From: Bifidobacterium cuniculi
Lineage (GTDB): Bacteria; Actinomycetota; Actinomycetes; Actinomycetales; Bifidobacteriaceae
Direction: 5' to 3'
NCBI RefSeq assembly: GCF_000741575.1
Contig: NZ_JGYV01000001.1
Coordinates: 310,001-374,000 of the forward strand
Length of the DNA stretch: 64,000 nt
A program made the position numbers and the translations under genes. Positions 34,255-43,394 of this stretch are shown piece after piece. The notes under the pieces were generated by a model that saw only the letters and a program-made list of their open reading frames with translations, was not told the DNA's origin and made no database searches. Every line of letters starts with the position of its first letter. Positions within the stretch are counted from its first letter, which is position 1.

Positions 34255-36504
34255 TCAGTCCTGCGGCACCAGGAAGACGACGCCCAGCGCGGGCACCGTG
34301 ATGCGCGTGGACCAGTCACGGGAGTGGTAGGCGCCGGCATCGGCCTGGATGTCCGTGTTGTGGATGTCCGAGCCGCCGTACTTGGCGTCGTCGGTGGTCA
34401 GCACTTCCTTCCACCGGCCGCCCTTGGGCAGCGGCACCTGGTAATCCTGCCAGGCGCTGCCGGAGAAGTTGGCCACGACGACCATCTGCTCGCCGTCCTT
34501 GCCGATGCGTTCGAAGCTGAGCGTGTTGTGGTCGGAGTCGTCGCTGGTCAGCCACTGGAAGCCGTCCGGCGTGAAGTCCTGGCTCCAGAGGGCCGGGGAG
34601 GCCTTGTACAGGGCATTGAGGTCGCTGACCAGGTCCTGTACGCCGCGGTGGTCGGGCCAGTTCAGGCAATCCCAGTCGAGCTGTCCGTTGTAGTCCCATT
34701 CCCCGTACTGGGCAAGCTCGTTGCCCATGAAGGAGAGGTTCTTCCCGGGATGCGCCCACTGGTACGCGAACAGCAGACGTACGCCGGCATACCGCTGCCA
34801 GTCGTCGCCCGGCATCTTGCCGAAGAGCGAGCCCTTGCCGTACACCACCTCGTCATGGCTGATGGGCAGTACATAGTGCTCGGAATAGGCGTACACCATG
34901 GAGAAGGTGATCTCGTCGTGGTGCCACTTGCGGTTGATCGGCTGCTCGTGCAGGTACTCGAGGGTGTCGTGCATCCAGCCCATGTTCCACTTGAGTCCGT
35001 AGCCCAGGCCTCCCTGGTCGGTGGGTGCCGTGACGCCGGGGTAGGCGGTGGATTCCTCGGCGATCATCATGATGCCGGGGTTGTTCTTGTACGCCGTGGC
35101 GTTGGCTTCCTTGATGAAGTCGATTGCCTCGAGGTTCTCGCGGCCGCCGAACTTGTTGGGATGCCACTGGCCGGCATCGCGGCTGTAGTCGAGGTAGAGC
35201 ATGGAGGACACCGCGTCCACCCGCAAGCCGTCGACGTGGTACTCGTCAAGCCAGAAGCAGGCATTTGCCACGAGGAAGTTGCGCACTTCGCGACGGCCGA
35301 AGTTGAAGATGTACGTGCCCCAGTCGGGATGCTCGCCGCGCAGCGGGTCCGGGTCCTCGTACAGCGGGGTGCCGTCGAAGCGACCCAGGGCGAAGGCATC
35401 CTTGGGGAAGTGGGCGGGCACCCAATCCATGATGACGCCGATGCCGGCCTCGTGCATGCGGTCGACGAGATACTTGAAGTCGTCCGGGCCGCCCAGACGT
35501 GAATCCACCCCGTAGTAGCCGGTGACCTGGTATCCCCAGGAGCCGGCGAAGGGATACTCGGCCAGGGGCATGAATTCCACGTGGGTATAGCCCAGCTTCT
35601 GCACATAGGGCACCAGCTGGTCGGCCAGCTCGCGGTAGTTGTGCACGTCCTTGCGCCAGCTGTTGGCGTGCACTTCGTAGATGCTTACCGGGCCCTGGTG
35701 GGGGTCGCGCTGTGCGCGTCGTGCCATCCAGTCGGCATCCTCCCATTCGTGCGTGGAATCGACGACGATCGACCCCGTGCGCGGGGGAATCTCGTGGGAG
35801 CGCTCCATGGGATCGGCCTTCATCTCCCAGTTGTTGTAGGCGTTGAGGATGTGGAACTTGTAGATCTCGCCGGGCTGCACGCCCGGGATGAACAGTTCCC
35901 AGACGCCGGAGGAACCCAGCTCGCGCATCGCATACTCGGTGCCGTCCCAGTGGTTGAAGTCGCCCACGACACGTACCGCGTGGGCATTGGGGGCCCATAC
36001 AGTGAAGGCGGTGCCGATGACCTGCTGCCCGGGGGTGCCGTCGTTGCCGCCCATGGGGTCGTCATATCGCTTGACGCGCGCGCCCATGGCCTCCCAGAGA
36101 CGCTCGTGGCGTCCCTCGCCGAAGAGGTAGAGGTCCATGTCGCCGACCGTGGGAAGGTAGCGGTAGGGGTCGTCGCCGACCCGGACCGAACCGTCCTCGT
36201 TCTCGGTGCGGATACGGTAGGAGGGGACCGTCGGACCGTCCTTGCCGGCGACGGCGGGTACGACCGCGACGAAGATGCCGTTGTGTTCGGGGACCGCCTC
36301 GGTCTCGCCGTCGGCGGTGATGATGCCGACCGACTTGGCGTGGGGGCGCAGCACGCGGATGGTGACGCTATCGGCGTATTGCCCCTCGCTGAGATGTGCA
36401 CCGAGAATCTGGTGCGGATTGTAGAATGCCGCCTTGCTTACGGCGTCCAGTTGGTCATCGTTGACGGGGACGATGGCTTGCATGTCGAATGTAGAGTTTG
36501 TCAT
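34255..36504 (-). CDS. glgB: 1,4-alpha-glucan branching enzyme
   Basis: 749 residues, GH13 subfamily 9. The N-terminal CBM48-type beta domains ([14 protein letters not shown] and [19 protein letters not shown]) precede the catalytic barrel with [48 protein letters not shown] (nucleophile Asp), [11 protein letters not shown] (acid/base Glu) and [14 protein letters not shown]. It introduces alpha-1,6 branches into glycogen. Start ATG 36504 is 6 nt after TATCCT; ATG 36483 is an alternative. It heads a minus-strand unit with the two-component pair. glgX lies at 56808 in this window. Confidence 0.97.
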   Translation of the reverse strand: MTNSTFDMQAIVPVNDDQLDAVSKAAFYNPHQILGAHLSEGQYADSVTIRVLRPHAKSVGIITADGETEAVPEHNGIFVAVVPAVAGKDGPTVPSYRIRTENEDGSVRVGDDPYRYLPTVGDMDLYLFGEGRHERLWEAMGARVKRYDDPMGGNDGTPGQQVIGTAFTVWAPNAHAVRVVGDFNHWDGTEYAMRELGSSGVWELFIPGVQPGEIYKFHILNAYNNWEMKADPMERSHEIPPRTGSIVVDSTHEWEDADWMARRAQRDPHQGPVSIYEVHANSWRKDVHNYRELADQLVPYVQKLGYTHVEFMPLAEYPFAGSWGYQVTGYYGVDSRLGGPDDFKYLVDRMHEAGIGVIMDWVPAHFPKDAFALGRFDGTPLYEDPDPLRGEHPDWGTYIFNFGRREVRNFLVANACFWLDEYHVDGLRVDAVSSMLYLDYSRDAGQWHPNKFGGRENLEAIDFIKEANATAYKNNPGIMMIAEESTAYPGVTAPTDQGGLGYGLKWNMGWMHDTLEYLHEQPINRKWHHDEITFSMVYAYSEHYVLPISHDEVVYGKGSLFGKMPGDDWQRYAGVRLLFAYQWAHPGKNLSFMGNELAQYGEWDYNGQLDWDCLNWPDHRGVQDLVSDLNALYKASPALWSQDFTPDGFQWLTSDDSDHNTLSFERIGKDGEQMVVVANFSGSAWQDYQVPLPKGGRWKEVLTTDDAKYGGSDIHNTDIQADAGAYHSRDWSTRITVPALGVVFLVPQD

Positions 36505-36510
36505 GTATTG

Positions 36511-36516
36511 AGGATA
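36511..36516 (-). promoter_or_regulatory. -10-like TATCCT, 6 nt before glgB start
   Basis: Minus-strand TATCCT, CAATAC, ATG 36504, with no Shine-Dalgarno before the ATG. No good -35. Confidence 0.5.
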
Positions 36517-36542
36517 AGCACTTTTTCGTAAGACCGGGTGCG

Positions 36543-36576
36543 TTTTGGACAAAATTTCTCCAGTTTTTTGACAAAA
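36543..36576. repeat. Direct repeat TTTTGGACAAAA in the glgB-carD spacer
   Basis: TTTTGGACAAAA (36543-36554) and TTTTTGACAAAA (36565-36576) differ at one base and start 22 bp apart, about two helical turns. Possible binding sites for a regulator of either divergent gene. Confidence 0.45.
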
Positions 36577-36596
36577 CACACCAAGTCCATCCGAAG

Positions 36597-36605
36597 TGGC
36601 ATAAT
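36597..36605 (+). promoter_or_regulatory. Extended -10 TGG-CATAAT of carD
   Basis: TGG followed by CATAAT; a start about 7 nt downstream gives a leader near 29 nt with GGAGGATTC before the ATG. Confidence 0.55.
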
Positions 36606-36640
36606 CAATAGGGTTTTTTGGTTATTCTCACGGAGGATTC

Positions 36641-37237
36641 ATGGGATATCAAGTCGGCGATATGGTCGTATATCCGCGCCACGGCGCGGCAAAAGTGCAG
36701 GCGGTCACTGAGCGTACGGTCAAGGGCGTGACCCGTGAATACCTCAAGCTGTCCGTCCTTTCCTCGGACGACCTGGAGATCTTCGTCCCGGTCGACAATG
36801 TCCAGCAGGTCGGCGTGCGTGACATCGTCGATGGCGACGAGGTCGCCAAGGTCTTCGAGATCCTGCGCACCCCCATCATCGAGAAGGAGATGAACTGGTC
36901 GCGCCGCTACAAGCTGAACGTGGAGAAGATCGCCACCGGTGACGTGAACAAGATCGCCGAGGTGGTCCGTGACCTTGCACAGCGCGACGTGGATGAGCAT
37001 GGTCTGTCCGCCGGCGAGAAGCGCATGCTCACCAAGGCCAGGAGCATCCTGACTTCCGAGATCGCCCTGTCCGAAAAGCTCGAGGAAGAGGAGGCGCAGC
37101 GACTGCTCGACGTCAACCTGGGATATGCCGACCCGCAGCCCGGGGACAAGGACCACCATACCCAGGCCCCGAAGGAGGCGGCCTCCGCCACGCTCGCCCG
37201 CATCGAGGCCGAGGGCAAGAAGTCCAAGAAGAAATAA
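36641..37237 (+). CDS. carD: CarD/CdnL-type RNA polymerase-binding regulator
   Basis: 198 residues. The N-terminal RNA-polymerase interaction domain (GYQVGDMVVYPRHGAAKVQAV through about residue 60) is related to the Mfd domain at 9000 in this window; the C-terminal domain is all helical with the conserved NWSRRYKLNVEKI-type segment and a basic Lys tail. CarD stabilises open promoter complexes, notably at rRNA promoters. Followed by ispF after 5 bp, the same pair as in mycobacteria. It has a normal leader with a strong Shine-Dalgarno. Confidence 0.95.
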   Translation: MGYQVGDMVVYPRHGAAKVQAVTERTVKGVTREYLKLSVLSSDDLEIFVPVDNVQQVGVRDIVDGDEVAKVFEILRTPIIEKEMNWSRRYKLNVEKIATGDVNKIAEVVRDLAQRDVDEHGLSAGEKRMLTKARSILTSEIALSEKLEEEEAQRLLDVNLGYADPQPGDKDHHTQAPKEAASATLARIEAEGKKSKKK

Positions 37238-37242
37238 GCGCC

Positions 37243-37728
37243 ATGGACAACCGTTTGTCGACGGGCCTGGGATTCGACGCGCATCGGTTCGCCTCGGATT
37301 CCCGGCCCCTTTTTCTTGCCACGCTGCAATGGGAGGGGCAGGGCATCGAGGGGGACTCGGACGGCGACGTCGTCGTGCACGCCCTGATTGATGCGTGCTG
37401 CGCAGCCGCGGACCTGGGGGACATCGGCTCCCTGTTCGGCGTGGGGCCGCAGTCGTTGGGCAGCGGCATGCGCGGCGATGCCATGCTGTCCACCGTGGCG
37501 GACATGCTGCGCTCCCGCGGCTGCACGCTGCGCAGCGCCTCGGTCGTAGTGGTGGGCAACCGGCCGAAGGTGGGGCCGCGGCGGGTCGAGGCCCAGCAGG
37601 CCCTGGGATCCATCCTGCACTGTCCGGTATCGCTGACCGCCACGACCACCGACGGCATGGGATTCACCGGCCATGGCGAAGGCATCGCCGCCATGGCCAA
37701 CGTCCTCATGGACGTCGCGCGGACCTGA
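37243..37728 (+). CDS. ispF: 2-C-methyl-D-erythritol 2,4-cyclodiphosphate synthase
   Basis: 161 residues, a MEP-pathway enzyme of isoprenoid synthesis. Zinc ligands are visible as Asp12 and His14 in GFDAHRF and His46 in DGDVVVHALIDA; the C-terminal TATTTDGMGFTGHGEGIAAMA stretch is diagnostic. No ispD is fused or adjacent. The short ispF is co-transcribed with carD and converges on the ABC permease gene with 14 bp between stops and no obvious terminator. Confidence 0.95.
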   Translation: MDNRLSTGLGFDAHRFASDSRPLFLATLQWEGQGIEGDSDGDVVVHALIDACCAAADLGDIGSLFGVGPQSLGSGMRGDAMLSTVADMLRSRGCTLRSASVVVVGNRPKVGPRRVEAQQALGSILHCPVSLTATTTDGMGFTGHGEGIAAMANVLMDVART

Positions 37729-37742
37729 GGGGGTGGGCTTCC

Positions 37743-38579
37743 TCAGCGCCGATGCCCGTGCATCGTCTGCCACGCCTTCGCCGATGCCCAGAACAGGGTG
37801 GACAGGGTGACGATCACGAAGCTCGGGGGCGCCGGGAACATGGTGGACAGCACCAGGCCGCCCCAGATCGACACCAGGCACAGCGCCGTCGACAGGAGGA
37901 TGGCGCGCAGGGGAGTGCTGGTCAGCATGGTGGCGGTGGCGGCCGGTGTGACCACGAGCGCGAAGATCAGCAGCGTTCCCACGGCCGGTACCGCGATGGT
38001 GATCACTCCGGCAAGGATTGCCAGGAACAGCACGTTCATGAGGGATACGGGGACGCCCTTGGCGCGGGCGACCTGTTCATCCAACGAACTGAACAGAAGC
38101 GGACGATAGACAGCGGCGATGGCGAGCAGCACCAGGACGTCGAAGATGGCGAAGCCGACGATCTGGTCCTTGGTGACCGTCAGGATGGAACCGAAGAGGA
38201 TCGCCTGCAGCTGCTGCGAAGCCGACGAGGACATGCGGGCGAAGAACAGGCCCAATCCGGTGGCGAAGGCCAGGACGGTGCCCGTCGCGATCTCGCGTTC
38301 CGAAGCGCGTTTCCCCAATGAGGCGATGACCAAGGCCCCTGCCAAGGCGAAACCGGCCATGCCGAAGAAGACCGGCAGCCCGATGAGCACCGCACCGGTG
38401 GCACCCGGCAGTGCAATGTGCGCCAGGGCATGGGCGGCGAAGGTGGAGCTGCGTGCCAGGGTGAAGTAACCGATCACTCCCGCGGCGCAGGCGATGCACA
38501 ATCCGGCGAGGAACGCGTTCGCCATGAACGGTGCGGTGAGGGTCTCCATCCATTGGGGATCGTAGGTGAATGGCTGCAT
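37743..38579 (-). CDS. znuB: Zinc/manganese ABC transporter permease
   Basis: 278 residues with about eight to nine hydrophobic helices and the ABC-3 family pattern: FMANAFLAGLCIACAAGVIGYF, AAHALAHIALPGATGAV, and near the C-terminus VGTLLIFALVVTPAATA. Members import Zn2+ or Mn2+ with a cluster A-I binding protein. It lies 8 bp downstream of the ATPase gene in the same direction. Metal specificity is not fixed by sequence alone; the His-rich tail on the ATPase favours zinc. Confidence 0.9.
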   Translation of the reverse strand: MQPFTYDPQWMETLTAPFMANAFLAGLCIACAAGVIGYFTLARSSTFAAHALAHIALPGATGAVLIGLPVFFGMAGFALAGALVIASLGKRASEREIATGTVLAFATGLGLFFARMSSSASQQLQAILFGSILTVTKDQIVGFAIFDVLVLLAIAAVYRPLLFSSLDEQVARAKGVPVSLMNVLFLAILAGVITIAVPAVGTLLIFALVVTPAATATMLTSTPLRAILLSTALCLVSIWGGLVLSTMFPAPPSFVIVTLSTLFWASAKAWQTMHGHRR

Positions 38580-38587
38580 GGTCCTGC

Positions 38588-39475
38588 TTACCTGCCTGTC
38601 TGTGTGTGCGTGTGATGCGTGGTCGTATGCTTCGCGTGCTGGTGGCTGCGTGCCAGCTCCCGGGTGTCGTGCATGTCCCGGATGCCGGGGTCGAGGTCAT
38701 CCAGGCCGGGCATGACGAACATGTCGCCCTGGGGGGTGGTGACCACCTGCACCTCGGTGCCGTAGAGATGGGTGAGGAGCTTGGAGTCCAGCACCTCGTT
38801 GAGGCGTGCGTAATGCGGGTGGCCGTCGAGAAGGTAGACGGCGCCCGTGAGGATGGGCAGGAGCATGTTGAGGTCGTGTGCGACGACCTGGATGGTCATG
38901 CCCAGTTCCCGGTTGAGCTTGCGCAGGATGTGCACGGTCGTTCGCTGGCTCGCGAGGTCCAGGTTCGCCAGGGGCTCGTCCAGCATGAGCAGTTCGGGGT
39001 CGCTCACCAGGGCCTGTGCGATGGCGACGCGCTGGCGAAGGCCGCCGGAAAGCTCGGACAGGCGCAAGTGCGCCTTGTCGCTGATGCCGATGAACTCCAT
39101 GGCCTCGAGCGCCTTGGAACGCTGGGCGCGGGAGACCAAGTGGAACCCGAACCGGGTTCCCGTCAGCCCCAGGAGCACCGACTGTTCCGCAGTGAGACTC
39201 GAATCGATCTCGGACGTGTAGCTTTGGGGCACGTACCCGATCCTGCCGTTGGTGGTGCCGGGGGCGCCACCCAGCACCGTCATGGTTCCATGGGACAGGG
39301 GGATGAGCCCGAGTTCGGCTTGGAGCAGCGTGGTCTTGCCGGCGCCGTTGGTGCCCACGATTGCGGTGACCGTACCGCGGGGGATGGTGAAGGTCCCGTG
39401 GCTCCAGATGGTGGTGTCGCCGCGCTGGATGGCGATGTCGTCACATATGATGCAGGGTTCGTTCGTTGTTCCCAA
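38588..39475 (-). CDS. znuC: Zinc/manganese ABC transporter ATPase with His-rich tail
   Basis: 295 residues. Walker A GTNGAGKTTLL, Q-loop YVPQSY, signature LSGGLRQRVAIAQAL, Walker B LLMLDEPLANLD and H-loop VAHDLN are all intact. The final ~27 residues add seven His (for example HQHAKHTTTHHTHT), outside the ATPase fold, likely metal-binding and possibly a cytoplasmic sensor or buffer of the transported ion (inference). The gene is separated from znuA by 150 bp that hold a hairpin and a palindromic site. Confidence 0.92.
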   Translation of the reverse strand: MGTTNEPCIICDDIAIQRGDTTIWSHGTFTIPRGTVTAIVGTNGAGKTTLLQAELGLIPLSHGTMTVLGGAPGTTNGRIGYVPQSYTSEIDSSLTAEQSVLLGLTGTRFGFHLVSRAQRSKALEAMEFIGISDKAHLRLSELSGGLRQRVAIAQALVSDPELLMLDEPLANLDLASQRTTVHILRKLNRELGMTIQVVAHDLNMLLPILTGAVYLLDGHPHYARLNEVLDSKLLTHLYGTEVQVVTTPQGDMFVMPGLDDLDPGIRDMHDTRELARSHQHAKHTTTHHTHTQTGR

Positions 39476-39555
39476 TGCATGGCTCCTTGGATGTGTTGGC
39501 CTTCAGTCAGCTGCCGGAGTGCGGTGCATCGGCCAGCTGCGGTTTGGCAATTGCT

Positions 39556-39575
39556 ATTGACAGTCATTCTCGTCA
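39556..39575 (-). promoter_or_regulatory. Putative metalloregulator site upstream of znuC
   Basis: TTGAC-N10-GTCAA, a 5-bp-arm inverted repeat with an AT-rich centre (GAGAATGACT), 80 bp before the znuC start. It has the size and placement expected of a Fur/Zur-type operator, but it does not closely match the published actinobacterial Zur consensus that I know. Confidence 0.3.
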
Positions 39576-39587
39576 ACGAGATGCGCG

Positions 39588-39616
39588 TGGCAATCCGTCG
39601 CCGGGGAACGGATTGC
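39588..39616 (-). terminator. Hairpin between znuA and znuC
   Basis: Ten-bp arms GGCAATCCGT/ACGGATTGCC with a 9-nt loop, 9 bp after the znuA stop. TTGGCAAT (39543) and ATTGCCAA (39611) could form an alternative longer-range pair. Confidence 0.5.
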
Positions 39617-39625
39617 CAAATGAGG

Positions 39626-40633
39626 TCATGCGTCGTTGTCGTCCGGGTCCGACGCCCCGGTGGTGCTTGGCGAGGCTGCCTGGCCGCTCACGCTGTCCCC
39701 GTCCTCGACGGCGTCGCTGATGCGCGTAAAGAGCCGTTCGATCCAGTCGGTCAGGTCCTTGCAATCGCCTGGCATCTGTTCGGTCACCTCTACGATGGGG
39801 ACGTCGTGTGCCTTCGCCGCAGAGGTCAGGGTGTCATTGGCCACGTCAGGGGCCTGGGGATTGCTGACAAGCAGGTCGGGTCTGTCGTCCGCGAGCAACG
39901 CCACGAAGGACTTGAGGGCGGTATCCGAGGGGTCTTCCCCGTTCGCCGCGGATTGCCGGTAGGCTGCGGGCGTCGTGTCCTTGAACCCGATGTCGCTCAT
40001 GAGGTAGTAGGCCACGTCTTCCGTGGCGGCATAGGTCAGGCCGGCATGCTCCTTGCCGAACTTGTGCATCCGGTCCTCGAGCGACTGCTCCTTCTGTTTC
40101 CAAGTGGCGAGATTGCCTTCGAAGAGCTCCTGGCGGGACCGGTCGGCGCGGGTGAAGGCCTCCGCCAGCTCCTTCGCCACGGCGAAGCGGGCATCCCGGG
40201 AGAACCACAGGTGCGGATTGTCGCCATCCATGGCGCCCACGACCTGGCTGGCCGAGATGATGGTGGCGGAGGAAGGCACGTGCCGCGTCGCCCAGTCGTC
40301 GTAGCCTGCGCCGTTGACGAGGACGATGGCCGCTTCGTCCAATGCCTTGATGTCCTGGGAGTCGGGCTCGAATCCGTGGGCGTCGCCCGACCCGGAAGAG
40401 AGGAGCGACGTGACCTGCACCGCACTGCCTCCGATCTGTTCGGCCAGGGATCCCCATTGGTTCAGGGTGGCCACCACCTTGATAGGCGAGGGTGATGTCG
40501 GGCTCGGGGCGGTCGATGCATCGTCGCCGGGCTCGCTGGCGAGGGAGCATCCTTCCAGTCCCCCCAGGGCCGCGATGCAAAGGCAGGCCGCCACTGCGGC
40601 CCTGATACGGTTGCTCATTCCTGTGAGCGTCAT
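39626..40633 (-). CDS. znuA: Zinc/manganese ABC transporter substrate-binding lipoprotein
   Basis: 335 residues. An N-terminal signal peptide ends in the lipobox LEGC, so it is anchored outside. The cluster A-I fold shows KVVATLNQWGSLAEQIGG, the metal-binding His in GSGDAHGFEPD, a second in GDNPHLWFS, a region of helical linker, and a third-ligand stretch near YAATEDVAYYL. There is no His-rich loop like that of some ZnuA. AGGAGGAACAAGC precedes ATG 40633. First gene of the transporter cluster, divergent from folD. Confidence 0.88.
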   Translation of the reverse strand: MTLTGMSNRIRAAVAACLCIAALGGLEGCSLASEPGDDASTAPSPTSPSPIKVVATLNQWGSLAEQIGGSAVQVTSLLSSGSGDAHGFEPDSQDIKALDEAAIVLVNGAGYDDWATRHVPSSATIISASQVVGAMDGDNPHLWFSRDARFAVAKELAEAFTRADRSRQELFEGNLATWKQKEQSLEDRMHKFGKEHAGLTYAATEDVAYYLMSDIGFKDTTPAAYRQSAANGEDPSDTALKSFVALLADDRPDLLVSNPQAPDVANDTLTSAAKAHDVPIVEVTEQMPGDCKDLTDWIERLFTRISDAVEDGDSVSGQAASPSTTGASDPDDNDA

Positions 40634-40747
40634 GCTTGTTCCTCCTGACGGTGCCGGCAGCAGCCGTGGAATGTGGTACCGCGAGATGTTCGCCTTGCCG
40701 TACCATACGTGATGGAAGCGTACCGGAACGTGGAAAGGGTGTTCCAG

Positions 40748-41635
40748 ATGGCAATCATACTCGACGGCAAGGGGCTCGCTGAGAGCGTCAGGCGCGACTT
40801 GGCGCAACGGGTGTCACGTCTGCGCGCGATGGGCGTCACGCCGGGCCTGGGGACGGTCTTGGTCGGACAGGACCCCGGGTCGATGAAATACGTGGCCGGC
40901 AAGCACCGTGACTGCGAGCAGGTGGGCATAGCTTCCATCCGCCACGAGCTGCCGGCGGATGCGACCCAGGAGGAGATCCTGGACGTGGTTCGCGCACTCA
41001 ATGCCGATGACGCATGCACCGGCTATATCGTGCAGTTGCCGTTGCCGCGCGGAGTGGACCAGCATGCGGTGATCGACGCCATCGACCCAGCCAAGGACGC
41101 CGACGGCATGCATCCGACCAACCTCGGGCAACTGGTGCTGCACGTCGACGGGGAACCACGGACGCCGCTGCCGTGCACGCCGCGTGGCGTGCTGGTCCTG
41201 CTGCGCCATTACGGCATCGAACTGGACGGGGCGGACGTGTGCGTACTGGGCCGCGGCATCACCATCGGGCGCACCATGGGGCTCATGCTGGGGCGCCGCG
41301 ACGTGAATGCCACGGTGACGCAATGCCACACTGGCACCAAGGACATGGTCGACTACGTGCGTCGGGCCGACGTGGTGATTGCAGCAGTGGGAAGAGCCGG
41401 ATTCGTGACGCCGTCGATGGTCGGGGACGACGCGGTGCTGGTGGACGTGGGCGTCTCCCGGGTGGCCGATCCGGACACGGGACGCATGCGTGTGCGTGGC
41501 GACGTCGATCCTGCCTGCCATTCCAAGGTGCGGGCATACTCGCCGAATCCCGGCGGGGTAGGTCCCATGACGCGTGCCATGCTGCTGGCCAATGTCGTTG
41601 AGATGGCGGAGCGGAAGGCCGGTCTGTCGGCATGA
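40748..41635 (+). CDS. folD: Bifunctional methylene-THF dehydrogenase / cyclohydrolase
   Basis: 295 residues. FolD interconverts methylene-, methenyl- and formyl-tetrahydrofolate. Seen: [21 protein letters not shown] with the catalytic Lys, [27 protein letters not shown], and [11 protein letters not shown]; the NADP site reads [14 protein letters not shown], where the GRG start is common in actinobacteria but Thr replaces the usual Pro. GGAAAGGG precedes ATG 40748. Confidence 0.93.
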   Translation: MAIILDGKGLAESVRRDLAQRVSRLRAMGVTPGLGTVLVGQDPGSMKYVAGKHRDCEQVGIASIRHELPADATQEEILDVVRALNADDACTGYIVQLPLPRGVDQHAVIDAIDPAKDADGMHPTNLGQLVLHVDGEPRTPLPCTPRGVLVLLRHYGIELDGADVCVLGRGITIGRTMGLMLGRRDVNATVTQCHTGTKDMVDYVRRADVVIAAVGRAGFVTPSMVGDDAVLVDVGVSRVADPDTGRMRVRGDVDPACHSKVRAYSPNPGGVGPMTRAMLLANVVEMAERKAGLSA

Positions 41636-41706
41636 CGCCAATTCGACACGCCAACGACTTGACATTGCGCAATGACCACCTCTTGGGATACGATGTTCCC
41701 TTGATT

Positions 41707-41723
41707 GCGGGCATTGTGCCCGC
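41707..41723 (+). promoter_or_regulatory. Small hairpin upstream of rpsA
   Basis: GCGGGCA-TTG-TGCCCGC, a perfect 7-bp stem 54 bp before the rpsA start, directly after TTGATT (41701) and just before TGATAA. It may lie in the promoter or in the 5' leader. Confidence 0.4.
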
Positions 41724-41777
41724 TGATAACTGAACAACGATATTATCCACCCAACTATTCGTAAGAACCACATTTAC

Positions 41778-43259
41778 ATGGCAGAGAACAATAAGGAAGT
41801 CGAAAAGGTCGCCATCAACGACATCGGCACCGTCGACGACTTCATCAAGGCAGTCGATTCCACCATCAAGAACTTCGACGATGGTGACCTGGTCGAGGGC
41901 GTGGTCGTCAAGGTCGACCGCGACGAGGTCCTCCTCGACATCGGCTACAAGACTGAGGGTGTCATTCCCTCCCGTGAGCTTTCCATCAAGAAGGACGTCG
42001 ATCCCGACGAGGTCGTCAAGGTCGGCGACACCATCGAGGCGCTTGTCGTCACCAAGGAAGACAAGGAAGGCCGTCTGATCCTGTCCAAGAAGCGCGCCCA
42101 ATACGAGCGCGCCTGGGGCGACATCGAGAAGATCAAGGAAGACGACGGCGTCGTCGAAGGCACCGTCATCGAAGCCGTCAAGGGCGGCCTCATCGTCGAC
42201 ATCGGCCTGCGTGGCTTCCTGCCGGCTTCCCTGGTCGAGATGCGTCGCGTCCGCGACCTGTCCCCGTACATCGGCCAGAAGATCAAGGCCAAGATCCTCG
42301 AGCTCGACAAGAACCGCAACAACGTGGTCCTGTCCCGTCGCCAGTACCTCGAGGAGACCCAGTCCGAGGTGCGCGAGACCTTCCTGTCGCAGCTCAAGAA
42401 GGGCCAGATCCGCGAGGGCGTCGTGTCCTCCATCGTCAACTTCGGCGCCTTCGTCGACCTTGGTGGCGTGGACGGCCTGATCCACGTGTCCGAGCTCTCC
42501 TGGAAGCACATCGACCACCCATCCGAGGTCGTCAAGGTCGGCGACAAGGTCACCGTCGAGGTGCTCGATGTCGATCTGGACCGCGAGCGCATCTCCCTGT
42601 CGCTCAAGGCCACCCAGGAGGATCCGTGGCAGCGCTTCGCCCGCACCCACGTGCCAGGCCAGATCGTGCGTGGCAAGGTCACCAAGATCGTCCAGTTCGG
42701 TGTCTTCATCTCCGTGGAGGACGGCATCGAGGGCCTGGTGCACATCTCCGAGCTTGCCAATCGCCACGTCGAGAACCCCGAGACCGTCGTCAAGCCGGGC
42801 GAGGAGGTCTTCGTCAAGGTCATCGACGTCGACCTCGACCGTCGCCGCATCTCCCTGTCCCTCAAGCAGGCCAACGACTCCGTCGACCCGGCTTCCGAGG
42901 ACTTCGACCCGGCACTTTACGGCATGCCGGCCGAGTACGACGACGAGGGCAACTACAAGTACCCGGAAGGCTTCGACCCGAACACCAACGAGTGGATCGC
43001 CGGATACGAGAAGCAGCGCGAGGAGTGGGAGAACCAGTATGCGGCCGCCCACGACCTGTGGGAGCAGCACAAGGAGTTCGTGGCCAAGGAGCTGGAGAAC
43101 GCCGAAGCTTCCGCAGCCGAGGATGGCCAGGGTTCCCGCCGCGAGGAGAAGGTCGAGGAAGTCTCCAACTATTCCTCCGAGTCCGACTCCAACGGCACCC
43201 TCGCCGACTCCGACCAGCTGGCTGCCCTGCGCGAGCAGCTGCTCAGCGAGAAGAAGTGA
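41778..43259 (+). CDS. rpsA: 30S ribosomal protein S1
   Basis: 493 residues with four S1 (OB-fold) repeats, about 30-110, 115-190, 205-280 and 290-370, each with the VxGxVxxIxxxGxFVDL-type core (for example VVSSIVNFGAFVDLGG and KIVQFGVFISVEDG). The C-terminal 110 residues are acidic and Glu/Ser-rich. S1 brings mRNA to the ribosome; the four-repeat form is typical of actinobacteria. Codon usage is strongly biased as in eno. The start lacks a good Shine-Dalgarno, common for self-regulated rpsA. Confidence 0.97.
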   Translation: MAENNKEVEKVAINDIGTVDDFIKAVDSTIKNFDDGDLVEGVVVKVDRDEVLLDIGYKTEGVIPSRELSIKKDVDPDEVVKVGDTIEALVVTKEDKEGRLILSKKRAQYERAWGDIEKIKEDDGVVEGTVIEAVKGGLIVDIGLRGFLPASLVEMRRVRDLSPYIGQKIKAKILELDKNRNNVVLSRRQYLEETQSEVRETFLSQLKKGQIREGVVSSIVNFGAFVDLGGVDGLIHVSELSWKHIDHPSEVVKVGDKVTVEVLDVDLDRERISLSLKATQEDPWQRFARTHVPGQIVRGKVTKIVQFGVFISVEDGIEGLVHISELANRHVENPETVVKPGEEVFVKVIDVDLDRRRISLSLKQANDSVDPASEDFDPALYGMPAEYDDEGNYKYPEGFDPNTNEWIAGYEKQREEWENQYAAAHDLWEQHKEFVAKELENAEASAAEDGQGSRREEKVEEVSNYSSESDSNGTLADSDQLAALREQLLSEKK

Positions 43260-43298
43260 TCTTACGTCACTGACCTTGGCATGAAATGACATGCCATT

Positions 43299-43344
43299 GG
43301 GGAAGGGGCGGCCGTGGCCATGTGGCCACGGCCGCCCCTTCCCC
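43299..43344 (+). terminator. rpsA terminator
   Basis: Perfect 22-bp arms (43299-43320 and 43323-43344) around TG. GC-rich, no U-tract; ends 38 nt before the coaE -10. Confidence 0.85.
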
Positions 43345-43381
43345 ATAATGCGCCTTCGGCTCTGCGCATGGACGCATGGCA

Positions 43382-43387
43382 TATACT
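43382..43387 (+). promoter_or_regulatory. -10 TATACT, 7 nt before coaE start
   Basis: TATACT, GGGCCGC, ATG 43395; no Shine-Dalgarno. Strong match to the leaderless geometry. Confidence 0.6.
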
Positions 43388-43394
43388 GGGCCGC

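Noticed and set aside
39556-39575. Confident Zur box
   Set aside because: The palindrome arms fit a metalloregulator site, but the match to known Zur consensus is poor, so it is listed only as a low-confidence site.
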